Assembly (NCBI GenBank): GCA_963717115.1
Contig: CAVQVO010000002.1
Coordinates: forward strand, 496,001 to 560,000
DNA: 64,000 nucleotides
DNA from: JBBQUN01 sp963717115
GTDB lineage: Bacteria; Actinomycetota; Acidimicrobiia; Acidimicrobiales; SZUA-35
Direction: 5' to 3'
The notes below the pieces were generated by a model that was not told the origin of the DNA, searched no databases, and saw only the letters and a program-made list of their open reading frames with translations. Of the stretch, positions 55,992-63,765 are shown piece after piece; the stretch's first letter is position 1, and each line of letters opens with the position of its first letter. Both the position numbers and the translations under genes were made by a program.

Positions 55992-56762
55992 TCAGAAACG
56001 GGTGTAGCCGCCGTCGACCACGAGCTCGTCGCCGGTGTGGAACGACTGGGTCGGATCGGCGAGGAACGCCCCGATGGCCTCGAAGTCGTCGGGGGTGCCC
56101 CAACGACGGATCGGCGTGCGCTGGGTGGTGTTGGTGAGGAACTTCTCGTTCTCGCGTCCGGCCTCGGTCATCTCGGTCTCGGTCCAGCCGGGGATGATCG
56201 AATTGGCCCGGATGCCATAGCGGGCGAGTTCGACGGCGAGCCCACGCATCAACGCCAGGATCCCCGCCTTCGAGACCGCATAGGCCTGGCTCCGCGGGGC
56301 ACCGTGGATCGCCGAGGTGGACGAGACACCGACCAACGACCCGCCGCCACCCCGCTCGATCATGTGCCGAGCCCCTTCGCGCAGGGTCAGGAAGGCCCCG
56401 TCGATGTTGACGGCATGGACCTTGTGCCACAGATCGAGCGTCTGGTCGACGAACGGGGCCGATGCGCCGATCCCCGCGTTGGCGAACACGGCGTCGACCC
56501 GACCGAGGTCGGCGACGGCCTCGGCGAACGCCGCGATGACCTGGGCCTCGTCGCGAACGTCGACCTGCTGCGCCAACACCCGGGCCCCCGTCGAGGCCAG
56601 CGTTCCGTCACGAAGACTCGCCTCGGCCGTTTGGAGCTTGTCGCGGTTCGTTCCCCAGATCACGATGTCGGCGCCGGCCTTGGCGCACCCCTCGGCGAGG
56701 CCCAACCCGATCCCGCCGTTTCCGCCGGTCACCAACACGACTCGTCCCCGAAGATCGATCAC
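55992..56762 (-). CDS. Short-chain dehydrogenase/reductase
   Basis: A 256-residue classical SDR. The cofactor motif TGGNGGIG is at 12-19, NAG near 87, the catalytic Ser in SSTSAIHG, and the Y-x3-K in YAVSK; the C-terminal WGTPDDFEAIGAFLADP and DGGYTRF are standard. No substrate can be inferred; the ferredoxin/reductase pair is immediately downstream. The start is GTG 56762, with TAGGGT 6 nt upstream. Confidence 0.92.
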   Translation of the reverse strand: MIDLRGRVVLVTGGNGGIGLGLAEGCAKAGADIVIWGTNRDKLQTAEASLRDGTLASTGARVLAQQVDVRDEAQVIAAFAEAVADLGRVDAVFANAGIGASAPFVDQTLDLWHKVHAVNIDGAFLTLREGARHMIERGGGGSLVGVSSTSAIHGAPRSQAYAVSKAGILALMRGLAVELARYGIRANSIIPGWTETEMTEAGRENEKFLTNTTQRTPIRRWGTPDDFEAIGAFLADPTQSFHTGDELVVDGGYTRF

Positions 56763-56768
56763 GGCCGG

Positions 56769-56774
56769 ACCCTA
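56769..56774 (-). promoter_or_regulatory. Predicted -10 box TAGGGT, leaderless start of the SDR-ferredoxin series
   Basis: TAGGGT on the minus strand ends 6 nt before the GTG start of the SDR gene, without a Shine-Dalgarno. Confidence 0.5.
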
Positions 56775-56841
56775 CCGGATGGGCCCGAGGCGGTCACCTC
56801 CGACCGGGAATGCCGGCCTGGGGTCACCGGTTAGTGTCACC

Positions 56842-57573
56842 GTGCTCCCACCCCTCCCATCCCAACCGCTCGCGGCCGACACGGCCGAGCGCCAGGCCCC
56901 GACGCCCGTCGCCGCCGTCGCCGGACCCGGCTCTCCGGCCCGTCGGCGAGGCCCGGGCCGCAAGCTCGTCCCGGCCCTCGCTCTCGCTCTGGCCCTCGGC
57001 CTCGCTGCCGCCTCCTGCGGCTCGAGCAGTGCCCCCGATGCCTCGTCCTCGGGGGCCGACCCCGCTGCACCGGCCGCCGACGAGACCCCGTCTTCCGACG
57101 GGTCGGCGACCGACGGCAACGCAACCGACGACAACGCAACCGATGGGGCCCCGACGGGCAACTTCCCGGCCGTCGAGGTCCACGACCTCGGTGCCGGTGG
57201 GACCGTCGTGCTCGCCGATCAGCTGTCCGGAGGATCACTGCCCACGCTCATCTGGTTCTGGGCGCCTCATTGACCCTCCTGCCGGGCCGAGGGCCCGGCC
57301 GTCGAGCAGTTCGCTCGACAGCACGCCGACCAGGTTCGGGTCGTCGGACTCGGCACCCAGGACGACCTCGGCTACGCACAGGAGTTCGTCGCCACCACCG
57401 GAACCGTCTCGTTCCCCATGTACTGGGAAGAAGGCGGCTTCGAATCGTGGGGCTTCTACGAGGTCCGCGGCCAGCCGGCAGCGGTGCTCGTCGACCCCGA
57501 CGGCACCGTCATCCGCGCCTGGTCGGGAGCGTTCCCCGAAGACGAGGTCCTCGAACTCGCCGGCCAGGTCTGA
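56842..57573 (+). CDS. Thioredoxin-like (TlpA/redoxin) lipoprotein, candidate selenoprotein with in-frame TGA
   Basis: A 243-residue protein if TGA 57271-57273 is read as selenocysteine. A long N-terminus carries a lipobox-like segment ending LAAASC (Cys59), then an acidic linker and a TlpA-fold domain. The redox motif, normally WxPxCPxC, here reads FWAPH-U-PSCRAE (U144, C147), with the TGA exactly at the first redox cysteine and the frame fully open and well-formed on both sides (through WEEGGF and ending ELAGQV). Hairpins directly follow the TGA. The start is GTG 56842. The next gene begins 3 bp after the stop. Alternatives are a nonsense mutation or sequencing error. Confidence 0.75.
57281..57319 (+). 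promoter_or_regulatory. Candidate bacterial SECIS: two hairpins just after the TGA
   Basis: Hairpin 1: GCCGGGCC (57281-57288) pairs perfectly with GGCCCGGC (57292-57299), loop GAG, about 15 nt after the TGA. Hairpin 2: GTCGAGC (57301-57307) with GCTCGAC (57313-57319), loop AGTTC, about 34 nt after the TGA. Bacterial SECIS elements are coding-region stem-loops roughly 16-37 nt past UGA with a G early in the apical loop; both loops qualify loosely. Strong stems can also occur by chance in this G+C range. Confidence 0.5.
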
Positions 57574-57576
57574 TCG

Positions 57577-59267
57577 ATGGTCGGCCGCAACGACGCCGGG
57601 AGCGAACCGATCGGCACCGATCCGGCGTCGGTGACCGATCCACCGACGGGTCGGGCCGTCGGATCGACCGGCGCCCTGCCCGGGGCGCTGTCGGGCGTGA
57701 TCGCTGCGGCCGTGGCCCTCGCCGTCGGTGAGTTCGCGGCGAGCTTCGCCTCGCCACGGCCCGGCCCGGTCATCGCCGTCGCCAACCGGGTGGTCGACGA
57801 GGCACCCGGCTGGTTCGTGTCGTTCGGCAAGGACGTCTTCGGCCTCGCCGACAAGCCCGCCCTGATGATCGGGACCGTGCTGACGACCCTCGTCATCGGT
57901 GCCGTTCTCGGCGTGGCGGCCCGACGCCGGCCGTCGATCGCGTTCGCCGGGTTCGTCGCCTTCGGACTGGTCGGTTTCGTGAGCGTTGGCCGCGACGCCC
58001 AGGCCGGCTGGGGGTCGGCGCTGTGGATCAACGCGCTGGCCGTCGTCGCCGGAGTCGCCACGCTGCAGTTCCTGACGAGCCGGACCGGCCTCGACGACCG
58101 ACGCACCGAACCGGGGGCCCGGTCGACGCGCCCCTGCCGGCCGGTGTCACCGACTCACCGACCAACCCCGCCGTCGCCCGGCGTTCCTTCCTGGGAGCGG
58201 CCGGCCTGGTCGGCGCCGGGGCCGTTGCGGCGGGAATCGGCGCCCGGGCGATTCGCTCGCGCAGCACCGTCGAGGCCGCCCGCAGCGAGGCCCAGAGCGC
58301 GCTGGCCGGCGTCTCGGCCGACGAGGCCGCGAGCGTGGCCGCCCGGATCGAAGCCGTTGCCGTGTCCGAGGTCGCAACGACGCCCGGCATCACGCCCATC
58401 GTGGTCGACAACGACGACTTCTATCGGATCGACACCGCGCTCGTCGTGCCCCAGGTCGACCCCGACGGCTGGACGCTCACGATCGGGGGGATGGTCGAGC
58501 AGGAGCGCACCTACACCTACGCCGAACTGCTCGAGCGATCGACCACGCTCGAGACCGTCACCCTGTCGTGCGTCTCGAACGAGGTCGGGGGCGGTCTCGT
58601 CGGCAATGCCGTGTGGCAGGGCGTGCCCCTGATCGAGCTGCTCGACGAGGCCGGGATCCTGCCCGGTGCCACCCAGATCAAGAGCACGTCGGTCGACGGT
58701 TGGGACTGCGGATTCCCCACCGACGTGGCCTACGACGGCCGCACGGCCCTCCTCGCCGTCGGGATGAACGACGAACCGCTCCCCGTCGAGCACGGCTTCC
58801 CGGCCCGACTCGTCGTCTCCGGCCTCTACGGATACGTCTCGGCGACCAAGTGGATCCGGTCCATCGAGCTGACCACGCTGGAGGACTTCGACGGCTACTG
58901 GATTCCCCGGGGCTGGTCCAAGCTCGGACCCATCAAGACCCAGTCACGGATCGACACGCCCCGGCGGGGGGCATCGGTTCCCGCCGGGCTCATTCCGCTC
59001 GCCGGGGTGGCCTGGGCCCCCAATCTGGGCATCGAGCGCGTCGAGGTGCGAATCGACGGCGGCGAATGGCTCGAGGCCACGCTGGGCGAATCACTGGGGA
59101 TCAACGCCTGGCGACAGTGGGTGCTGCGTTGGGACGCCCCTCCGGGCCGCCATCGCATCGAGGTACGGGCCACCGACGGATCGGGTGAGACCCAGATCGA
59201 GCAGCGGACGCCGGTTGCACCCGACGGTGCCAGCGGGTGGCACACGATCGACCTCGACGTGACCTGA
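57577..59267 (+). CDS. Membrane-anchored sulfite-oxidase-fold molybdoenzyme with one apparent frame break
   Basis: A roughly 563-residue protein after correcting one missing base near 58107-58113 (in a G-run). The first part has four transmembrane helices (e.g. GVIAAAVALAVGEFAASF, IGTVLTTLVIGAVLGVAA). A twin-arginine-like ARRSFLGAAG segment and a fifth helix follow, then a sulfite-oxidase-type molybdopterin domain with the Mo-ligand Cys in VTLSCVSNEVGG and a C-terminal dimerisation domain (SKLGPIKTQSRID; RWDAPPGRHRIEVRA). The domain order matches the actinobacterial membrane-bound family of unknown substrate. It starts 3 bp after the thioredoxin-like gene. Confidence 0.87.
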
Positions 59268-59310
59268 CGGTTGCTCCCTCGGTCGGCCCGATCGCCGGGA
59301 CCGGCCGTGA

Positions 59311-60594
59311 TCAGGGCAGGTAGCCGCGAGGGTTGACGGCGTCGCCGCTGACCCGGATCTCGAAGTGGAGGTGCGGTCCGGTCGAGTTCCCGGTGGAGCC
59401 GACGTAGCCGATCACGTCGCCCCGCTCGACCCGGTCGCCGTTGGACGCCTCGATCTTCGACTGGTGGGCGTAGAGGGTGGAGATTCCGTTGCCGTGACTG
59501 ATGATGACGGTGTTCCCGTACCCGCCGTAGACGCCGGCCTGGATCACCGTCCCCCCGGCCGAGGCGACGATCGGTGTCCCGGTCATGGCTCCCAGGTCGA
59601 TCCCGGCGTGGAGCCGCTTCGTCCCGTAGATCGGATGGATGCGCCAGCCGTACTCGCTCGTCACCGGGGCCGAAACCGGCCACCGGAACCCCGACGACGA
59701 GTTCGTGGTGCTCGTCGTGTCGGGGGCGTCGGGTGTCGTCGAGGTCGAGGGATTGGCGGCCGCGGCGGCCGCCGCCGCAGCAGCCTCGGCGGCCATCCGG
59801 GCCTCTTCCTCCCGGATGAACTCGGCCAGGCGCGCCTCGTCGGCTTCGAACTCGGCGACCTGGGCCTCCCAGGCCACCACCCGTGATTCGAGTTCGGCCT
59901 TGAGGCCGGCCTGCACGGTTCGCTGGACCTCCAGGTCGATCAGGGTCTGCGCCATACCCGCCTCGATCACGATTGCCTGCTCGACGGCGGCATCGGCGAT
60001 CGCCTGGGCGAGATCGCCGTCCTCCTGCACCATTCGCATCTCTTCGAGCAGATCGGCCGTGTCGGTGTCGGCGAGCTGCAACATCGTGTTGCGACGCAGG
60101 GCCTCGGTCAGGTCGTCGGTCTCGAAGTAGATCGGCGTGGCGTGTCGATCCTGGGCGACGAAGCCGTCGACGGCCACGCTGCCGAGCTCGGCCCGGATGG
60201 AGTCGGCCCGGGCGGCGGCGGCCACCACGTCGGCCTCGGCCTGCGTGGCGACAACCCGGGCGACGTCGAGCTGGCGCTGGGCGTCGACCAGGGCTGCCTC
60301 CTGCGCCGTGATCGCTTCGTCGACTGCGGTCAGCGCGTCGGCCAGTTCGGCGTCCTCGGCCTTGGCGGCGTCGAGTTCGGCGGCCGCCTCGGCCCGTTGT
60401 TCTCGGACCTGGTCGCGTTCGGCCTTGGCGTCGGCGACCGAGTCCTGGCCGCTCGCGGCCCCGACACCACCGACGATCAGCATCACGAGCGCGACCGAGA
60501 ACGCCGACACGGCGCGGCGGCGAGACGGTCGAGTCCGACGCTCGGCGGGCGGGCGGTCGCCGAGCGTGGGCATGAAGGTGTGCGGGTCCACCAT
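59311..60594 (-). CDS. Secreted M23 peptidase with coiled-coil
   Basis: A 427-residue NlpD/EnvC-like murein hydrolase. An N-terminal membrane segment (SAFSVALVMLIVGGVG) leads to a long heptad-rich coiled coil (30-250), an Ala-rich linker (about 12 Ala), and a C-terminal LytM domain with HAGIDLGAMTGTPIV (zinc-binding HxxxD) and GPHLHFEIR. All catalytic metal ligands appear intact, so it can cleave peptidoglycan cross-links during growth or division. The start is ATG 60594; ATG 60573 is an alternative. Confidence 0.93.
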   Translation of the reverse strand: MVDPHTFMPTLGDRPPAERRTRPSRRRAVSAFSVALVMLIVGGVGAASGQDSVADAKAERDQVREQRAEAAAELDAAKAEDAELADALTAVDEAITAQEAALVDAQRQLDVARVVATQAEADVVAAAARADSIRAELGSVAVDGFVAQDRHATPIYFETDDLTEALRRNTMLQLADTDTADLLEEMRMVQEDGDLAQAIADAAVEQAIVIEAGMAQTLIDLEVQRTVQAGLKAELESRVVAWEAQVAEFEADEARLAEFIREEEARMAAEAAAAAAAAAANPSTSTTPDAPDTTSTTNSSSGFRWPVSAPVTSEYGWRIHPIYGTKRLHAGIDLGAMTGTPIVASAGGTVIQAGVYGGYGNTVIISHGNGISTLYAHQSKIEASNGDRVERGDVIGYVGSTGNSTGPHLHFEIRVSGDAVNPRGYLP

Positions 60595-60702
60595 GTCGGT
60601 CAGAAAGCGTAGCCGGTCGATCGCGTCCGACAAGGGATGGCCGCGCTGCGGCCGCGCTACCGTCGGGTCATCCCGTTGCCCATCCGCGTTCAAGGATCGA
60701 CC

Positions 60703-61248
60703 GTGCCCGAGCAATCCGACGTCCTGTCCACCTCCGAGAGCATCGATCTGACCGAGCGGGAGACCCTCGATTGGGCCACCTACGGGGTCGCCATCCGGGA
60801 GTTGGCCCAGCAGGTCGCCGACAGCGGTTTCCGGCCCGACATGATCCTGGCGATCGCCCGGGGCGGGCTGTTCGCCGCCGGCTCGTTGGGCTACGCGCTG
60901 TCGGTCAAGAACCTGTACGTGATGAACCTCGAGTTCTACGCCGGGGTCGACGAACGGCTCGACGTCCCGGTCATGCTCCCGCCCTACATGGACAAGGTCG
61001 ACCTCACCGGGGCGAAGGTGCTCGTCGCCGACGACGTCGCCGACACCGGTCACACCCTGAAGGCCGTCCACGAGTTCTGCCAGGGGGTGGTGGCCGAATC
61101 CCGAACGGCCGTGATCTACGAGAAGCCACATTCGCTCGTCAAGTGCGACTACGTGTGGAAGCAGACCGATCGGTGGATCAACTTTCCCTGGTCGACTGCG
61201 CCGCCGATCGTTGGCCCGACCTCGGGCAACATCGTCGTCGACGCCTGA
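60703..61248 (+). CDS. Phosphoribosyltransferase (type I, Gpt-like)
   Basis: A 181-residue PRTase. The PRPP loop is VLVADDVADTGHTLKAV (about 105-121), preceded by the MILAIARGGLFAAGSLGY segment with the PPi loop. The architecture and NLYVMNLEFYAG resemble bacterial hypoxanthine/xanthine-type PRTases that salvage purine bases, although the substrate is unproven. I start at GTG 60703, 6 nt after AAGGA, rather than the upstream ATG 60637. Confidence 0.88.
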   Translation: MPEQSDVLSTSESIDLTERETLDWATYGVAIRELAQQVADSGFRPDMILAIARGGLFAAGSLGYALSVKNLYVMNLEFYAGVDERLDVPVMLPPYMDKVDLTGAKVLVADDVADTGHTLKAVHEFCQGVVAESRTAVIYEKPHSLVKCDYVWKQTDRWINFPWSTAPPIVGPTSGNIVVDA

Positions 61249-61343
61249 CGGCCCCCGCCGCAGGACCCGCCCCGCCGGCCGAGCTCCCAACCCTCGACCC
61301 GCCCGACCCACCGGTGGCCTACGATCGCCGCCGTGAGGTGCTC

Positions 61344-62375
61344 ATGATCAAGAGGATCGTTCTGGGTTTGATCGGCGCCGTGGCCGGCGCCGTCGCGATC
61401 TCGGCGGCGACCCACGCCGTCGACATCGAGAACTCGACCATCGAAGACGGCGACACTCGCTTCGCGATCGCCGGGATCGGCGCCACGATCTTCGTGTTGT
61501 GTGTCGTGATGATCGTTCGCTCGCTCGGCAGTCGCCGTCGGGCCCGGAGGCTCGTTGCCGAGGCCACGCGGTCGCTTCCTGCAGACGTCGGCGCCGATGG
61601 GCGGCCAGAACCCTCACCGACGGTCGTCCCCGCCCGGTCCTTGGCCGACCGGCTACCGGCTCGAGCCACCGGCGACGCCCGGCCCGGCACGCTCTCGGTA
61701 CCACCGGCGGAGTCGATGACGCCGGATCGATCGGGCTCGGGGCTCACCTCGCCGACCGGTCCGATGGGGTCCGTCCCCGTCTTCGCCGAACGCCCCGCTG
61801 CACCCGAACCGACCGAGCAGCGAGCCCAGACCGCCGACGCCCGTCGGGCCACCCTCTTCGGCGCACCGCCGGAGTCGCCGCCGTCCGGCACGGCCCCGCC
61901 CGAAACCACACCGCCCGAATCGACACCGCCCGAGGCCATACCTCCCGAAGCGACACCGCCCGAAGCGACACCGCCCGAGTCCGAGGGCATCGTCGCCGAC
62001 GGGTCCGGCGAGCTGCCGAACGACGCCGTCGGCGGCGATGCGGCCCTCGTGTTGCGGAACTACTCACCGGCCCAGATCGACGACACGATCGACGAATCCG
62101 GTCGTCAGGCGGTCGACCATCTGGTCGCCACCGGTGCCCTGACCTCCGAAGGCCCGCTGACACCCGAGGACATCCGCACCATGCTCTTCATCGCGTTGAG
62201 CACCCAACAGCTGCGCAGCATCCTGCACGATGCCCGCGCCGAGGAGCCGCTCTTCGCCCTGGGCGAGGCCCCGGCGACCTCAGGCGAGCTGCCGACCTGG
62301 GTCGATGTCGACCGAGGGCCGGACCCCGGCGACGACGAACCACCGTCGGGCCATCTCTACGCCACGGGCGCCTGA
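61344..62375 (+). CDS. Membrane protein with TPPEA-repeat linker
   Basis: A 343-residue protein with two N-terminal transmembrane helices (RIVLGLIGAVAGAVAISA and IAGIGATIFVLCVVMIVRSL) and a long Pro/Ala/Ser-rich cytosolic region. This includes five near-tandem TPPE(S/A/T) units at 61905-61985, then a helical C-terminal domain (ALVLRNYSPAQIDDTIDESG, TPEDIRTMLFIALSTQQLRS). No family is recognised. A TACGAT box and a GAGG Shine-Dalgarno precede ATG 61344. It is 95 bp after the PRTase gene. Confidence 0.8.
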   Translation: MIKRIVLGLIGAVAGAVAISAATHAVDIENSTIEDGDTRFAIAGIGATIFVLCVVMIVRSLGSRRRARRLVAEATRSLPADVGADGRPEPSPTVVPARSLADRLPARATGDARPGTLSVPPAESMTPDRSGSGLTSPTGPMGSVPVFAERPAAPEPTEQRAQTADARRATLFGAPPESPPSGTAPPETTPPESTPPEAIPPEATPPEATPPESEGIVADGSGELPNDAVGGDAALVLRNYSPAQIDDTIDESGRQAVDHLVATGALTSEGPLTPEDIRTMLFIALSTQQLRSILHDARAEEPLFALGEAPATSGELPTWVDVDRGPDPGDDEPPSGHLYATGA

Positions 62376-62502
62376 GCCGGCTCGACGCCGAAGAGCCCCG
62401 GGACCACGCGACCCGGCTCGCTCCGGCCACCCCGAGAGCCCTGCCGCCCAAAACGGCCATCCCCCGGCGGGCGCTGGCGCCGACACCGGGGGATTCACGG
62501 GG

Positions 62503-62576
62503 TGGAGGTGAGGGGATTCGAACCCCTGGCCTCCTCGATGCGACCGAGGCGCTCTAGCCAACTGAGCTACACCCCC
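62503..62576 (-). tRNA. tRNA-Ala (anticodon CGC)
   Basis: A 74-nt cloverleaf. The acceptor stem GGGGGTG/CACCTCC includes a G3:U70 wobble, the alanyl-tRNA synthetase identity element, with A73 as discriminator. The D arm is TAGCTCAGTTGGCTAGAG, the anticodon loop reads GT-CGC-AT with CGC at 62542-62540, and the T arm is GGGGTTCGAATCCCC. No CCA is encoded. Confidence 0.97.
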
Positions 62577-62659
62577 GCGTGGAACGTGCGAGATCCTAGC
62601 GAGGAAACCGGCCAAGCCCGCCGGGGCCGAACGGTTTCACCCGCCCCGATCCGACGGCT

Positions 62660-63127
62660 TCAGTACTCGCCGGCGGCCTGCTGGTAGCCGCCGACCGAGG
62701 TCTGGTCGGTCGTGCCGAGGTAGGTGACCTTCTGGAGACGCATGTTCTCGTTGGCACCGGCCCGGGAGGCCAGCACGAGATAGCCGGCGAGCACGGCGTC
62801 GAGCAGCAGGTGCTGCCACACGAAGATGCCGCGGAGCACCACGGCGAGCAGGAACGAGACCGTCACGGCACCCACGATCCCCATCAGCAGCTGGAGGCGG
62901 CGCTTGTGGACCGACTGGTACTGCCAGCCACCCGTCGTCATCGACCGGCTGCGTTCGGGTGTCTGGCCGAGCACCGAGAGGGACTTGTTGAAGTGTCCGA
63001 CGGGGTCGCGGCGCGCCCCGTTCATGAGGTTCTGCAACGAGGGTCGAAGCAGGACCCAACCCCAGAGAACGACCAGGCCGGCGATCACGAGTGTGGGAAC
63101 GGAAACTAGGTCCATGTCGTGGGGCAC
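62660..63127 (-). CDS. Small membrane protein, SepX/GlpR-like
   Basis: A 155-residue protein with an N-terminal helix (LVIAGLVVLWGWVLLRP), a hydrophilic region (HFNKSLSVLGQTPERS), a basic HKRRLQLL, and a second hydrophobic pair (MGIVGAVTVSFLLAVVL, LLLDAVLAGYLVLASRAG). The layout (TM, FxxxLxxL, RRR, TM hairpin) resembles the actinobacterial GlpR/SepX cell-division protein that is often encoded next to moa genes, as here. This is a low-similarity inference. The start is GTG 63127; ATG 63115 is equally possible. Confidence 0.7.
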   Translation of the reverse strand: MPHDMDLVSVPTLVIAGLVVLWGWVLLRPSLQNLMNGARRDPVGHFNKSLSVLGQTPERSRSMTTGGWQYQSVHKRRLQLLMGIVGAVTVSFLLAVVLRGIFVWQHLLLDAVLAGYLVLASRAGANENMRLQKVTYLGTTDQTSVGGYQQAAGEY

Positions 63128-63232
63128 CCTCTCCTGGCTGTCAGAGGGGTTCGATCAACGAACGGACCCCGAAACCGTTGGCAAACCTACTACGACGCCC
63201 CGCGGCCTACAACCACCCATGGCGTCGAACCT

Positions 63233-63745
63233 TCATTGTCGGTAGTGGCCGCCATCGAGCTCGTCGGGTCCTTCGCGTCGATAGGTACCGGAGCGTCCAC
63301 CGGTCTTCTCCCACAGCGCGATCTCCCCGATCGTCATCGACTTGTCGGCCGATTTGCACATGTCGTAGATGGTCAGCGCCGCGACCGAGACCGCCATCAG
63401 CGCCTCCATCTCGACCCCGGTCCGGTCGACGGTGTCGACCTGGGCCTCGATGTCGATGAACGTGTCACCGATCTCGAAGTTGACCAGGACGGCACCCACC
63501 ATCAGGGGATGGCACAGCGGGATCAGATCGCTGGTTCGCTTCGCCGCCTGGATGCCGGCGACCCGGGCCACCGCCAGGACGTCACCCTTGGAGACCGCCC
63601 GCTGCGCGACGAGCGCCGTGGTCTCGGCCTGCATGCTCACCCGACCCCGGGCGATGGCCCGGCGGTAGGTCGGCTCCTTGGGGGTCACGTCGACCATGCG
63701 AGCACGGCCGAGGGGATCGAGGTGGGTGAAGTGTCCGTCAGTCAC
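63233..63745 (-). CDS. moaC: Cyclic pyranopterin monophosphate synthase MoaC
   Basis: A 170-residue MoaC converting 3',8-cyclo-7,8-dihydro-GTP to cPMP, with MoaA, in molybdopterin biosynthesis. Family motifs LIPLCHPLMVGA (catalytic region), DRTGVEMEALMAVSVAALTIYDMCKS and the KSMTIGEIALWEKTGGRS tail with the conserved Lys are all present. The start is GTG 63745, with TAGGCT 6 nt upstream. MoaA ends 20 bp upstream. Confidence 0.97.
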   Translation of the reverse strand: MTDGHFTHLDPLGRARMVDVTPKEPTYRRAIARGRVSMQAETTALVAQRAVSKGDVLAVARVAGIQAAKRTSDLIPLCHPLMVGAVLVNFEIGDTFIDIEAQVDTVDRTGVEMEALMAVSVAALTIYDMCKSADKSMTIGEIALWEKTGGRSGTYRREGPDELDGGHYRQ

Positions 63746-63751
63746 CGCCCC

Positions 63752-63757
63752 AGCCTA
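63752..63757 (-). promoter_or_regulatory. Predicted -10 box TAGGCT before moaC
   Basis: TAGGCT on the minus strand ends 6 nt before the moaC GTG start. Confidence 0.4.
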
Positions 63758-63765
63758 CGAGAAGG

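Noticed and set aside
57271..57273. TGA read as Trp or Gly by a reassigned genetic code
   Set aside because: Many genes in the window end normally with TGA and use it in stop/start overlaps; only this one in-frame TGA sits at a redox cysteine.
57256..57290. The redoxin being two adjacent genes or a decayed pseudogene
   Set aside because: No start codon with a signal follows the TGA in frame, the thioredoxin fold spans it, and coding quality is even on both sides. A single error or mutation still cannot be excluded.
62503..62576. A tRNA-Sec or tRNA-Met reading of the tRNA gene
   Set aside because: Standard-length arms, CGC anticodon and a G3:U70 pair fit tRNA-Ala; there is no long variable or extended acceptor arm and no UCA anticodon.
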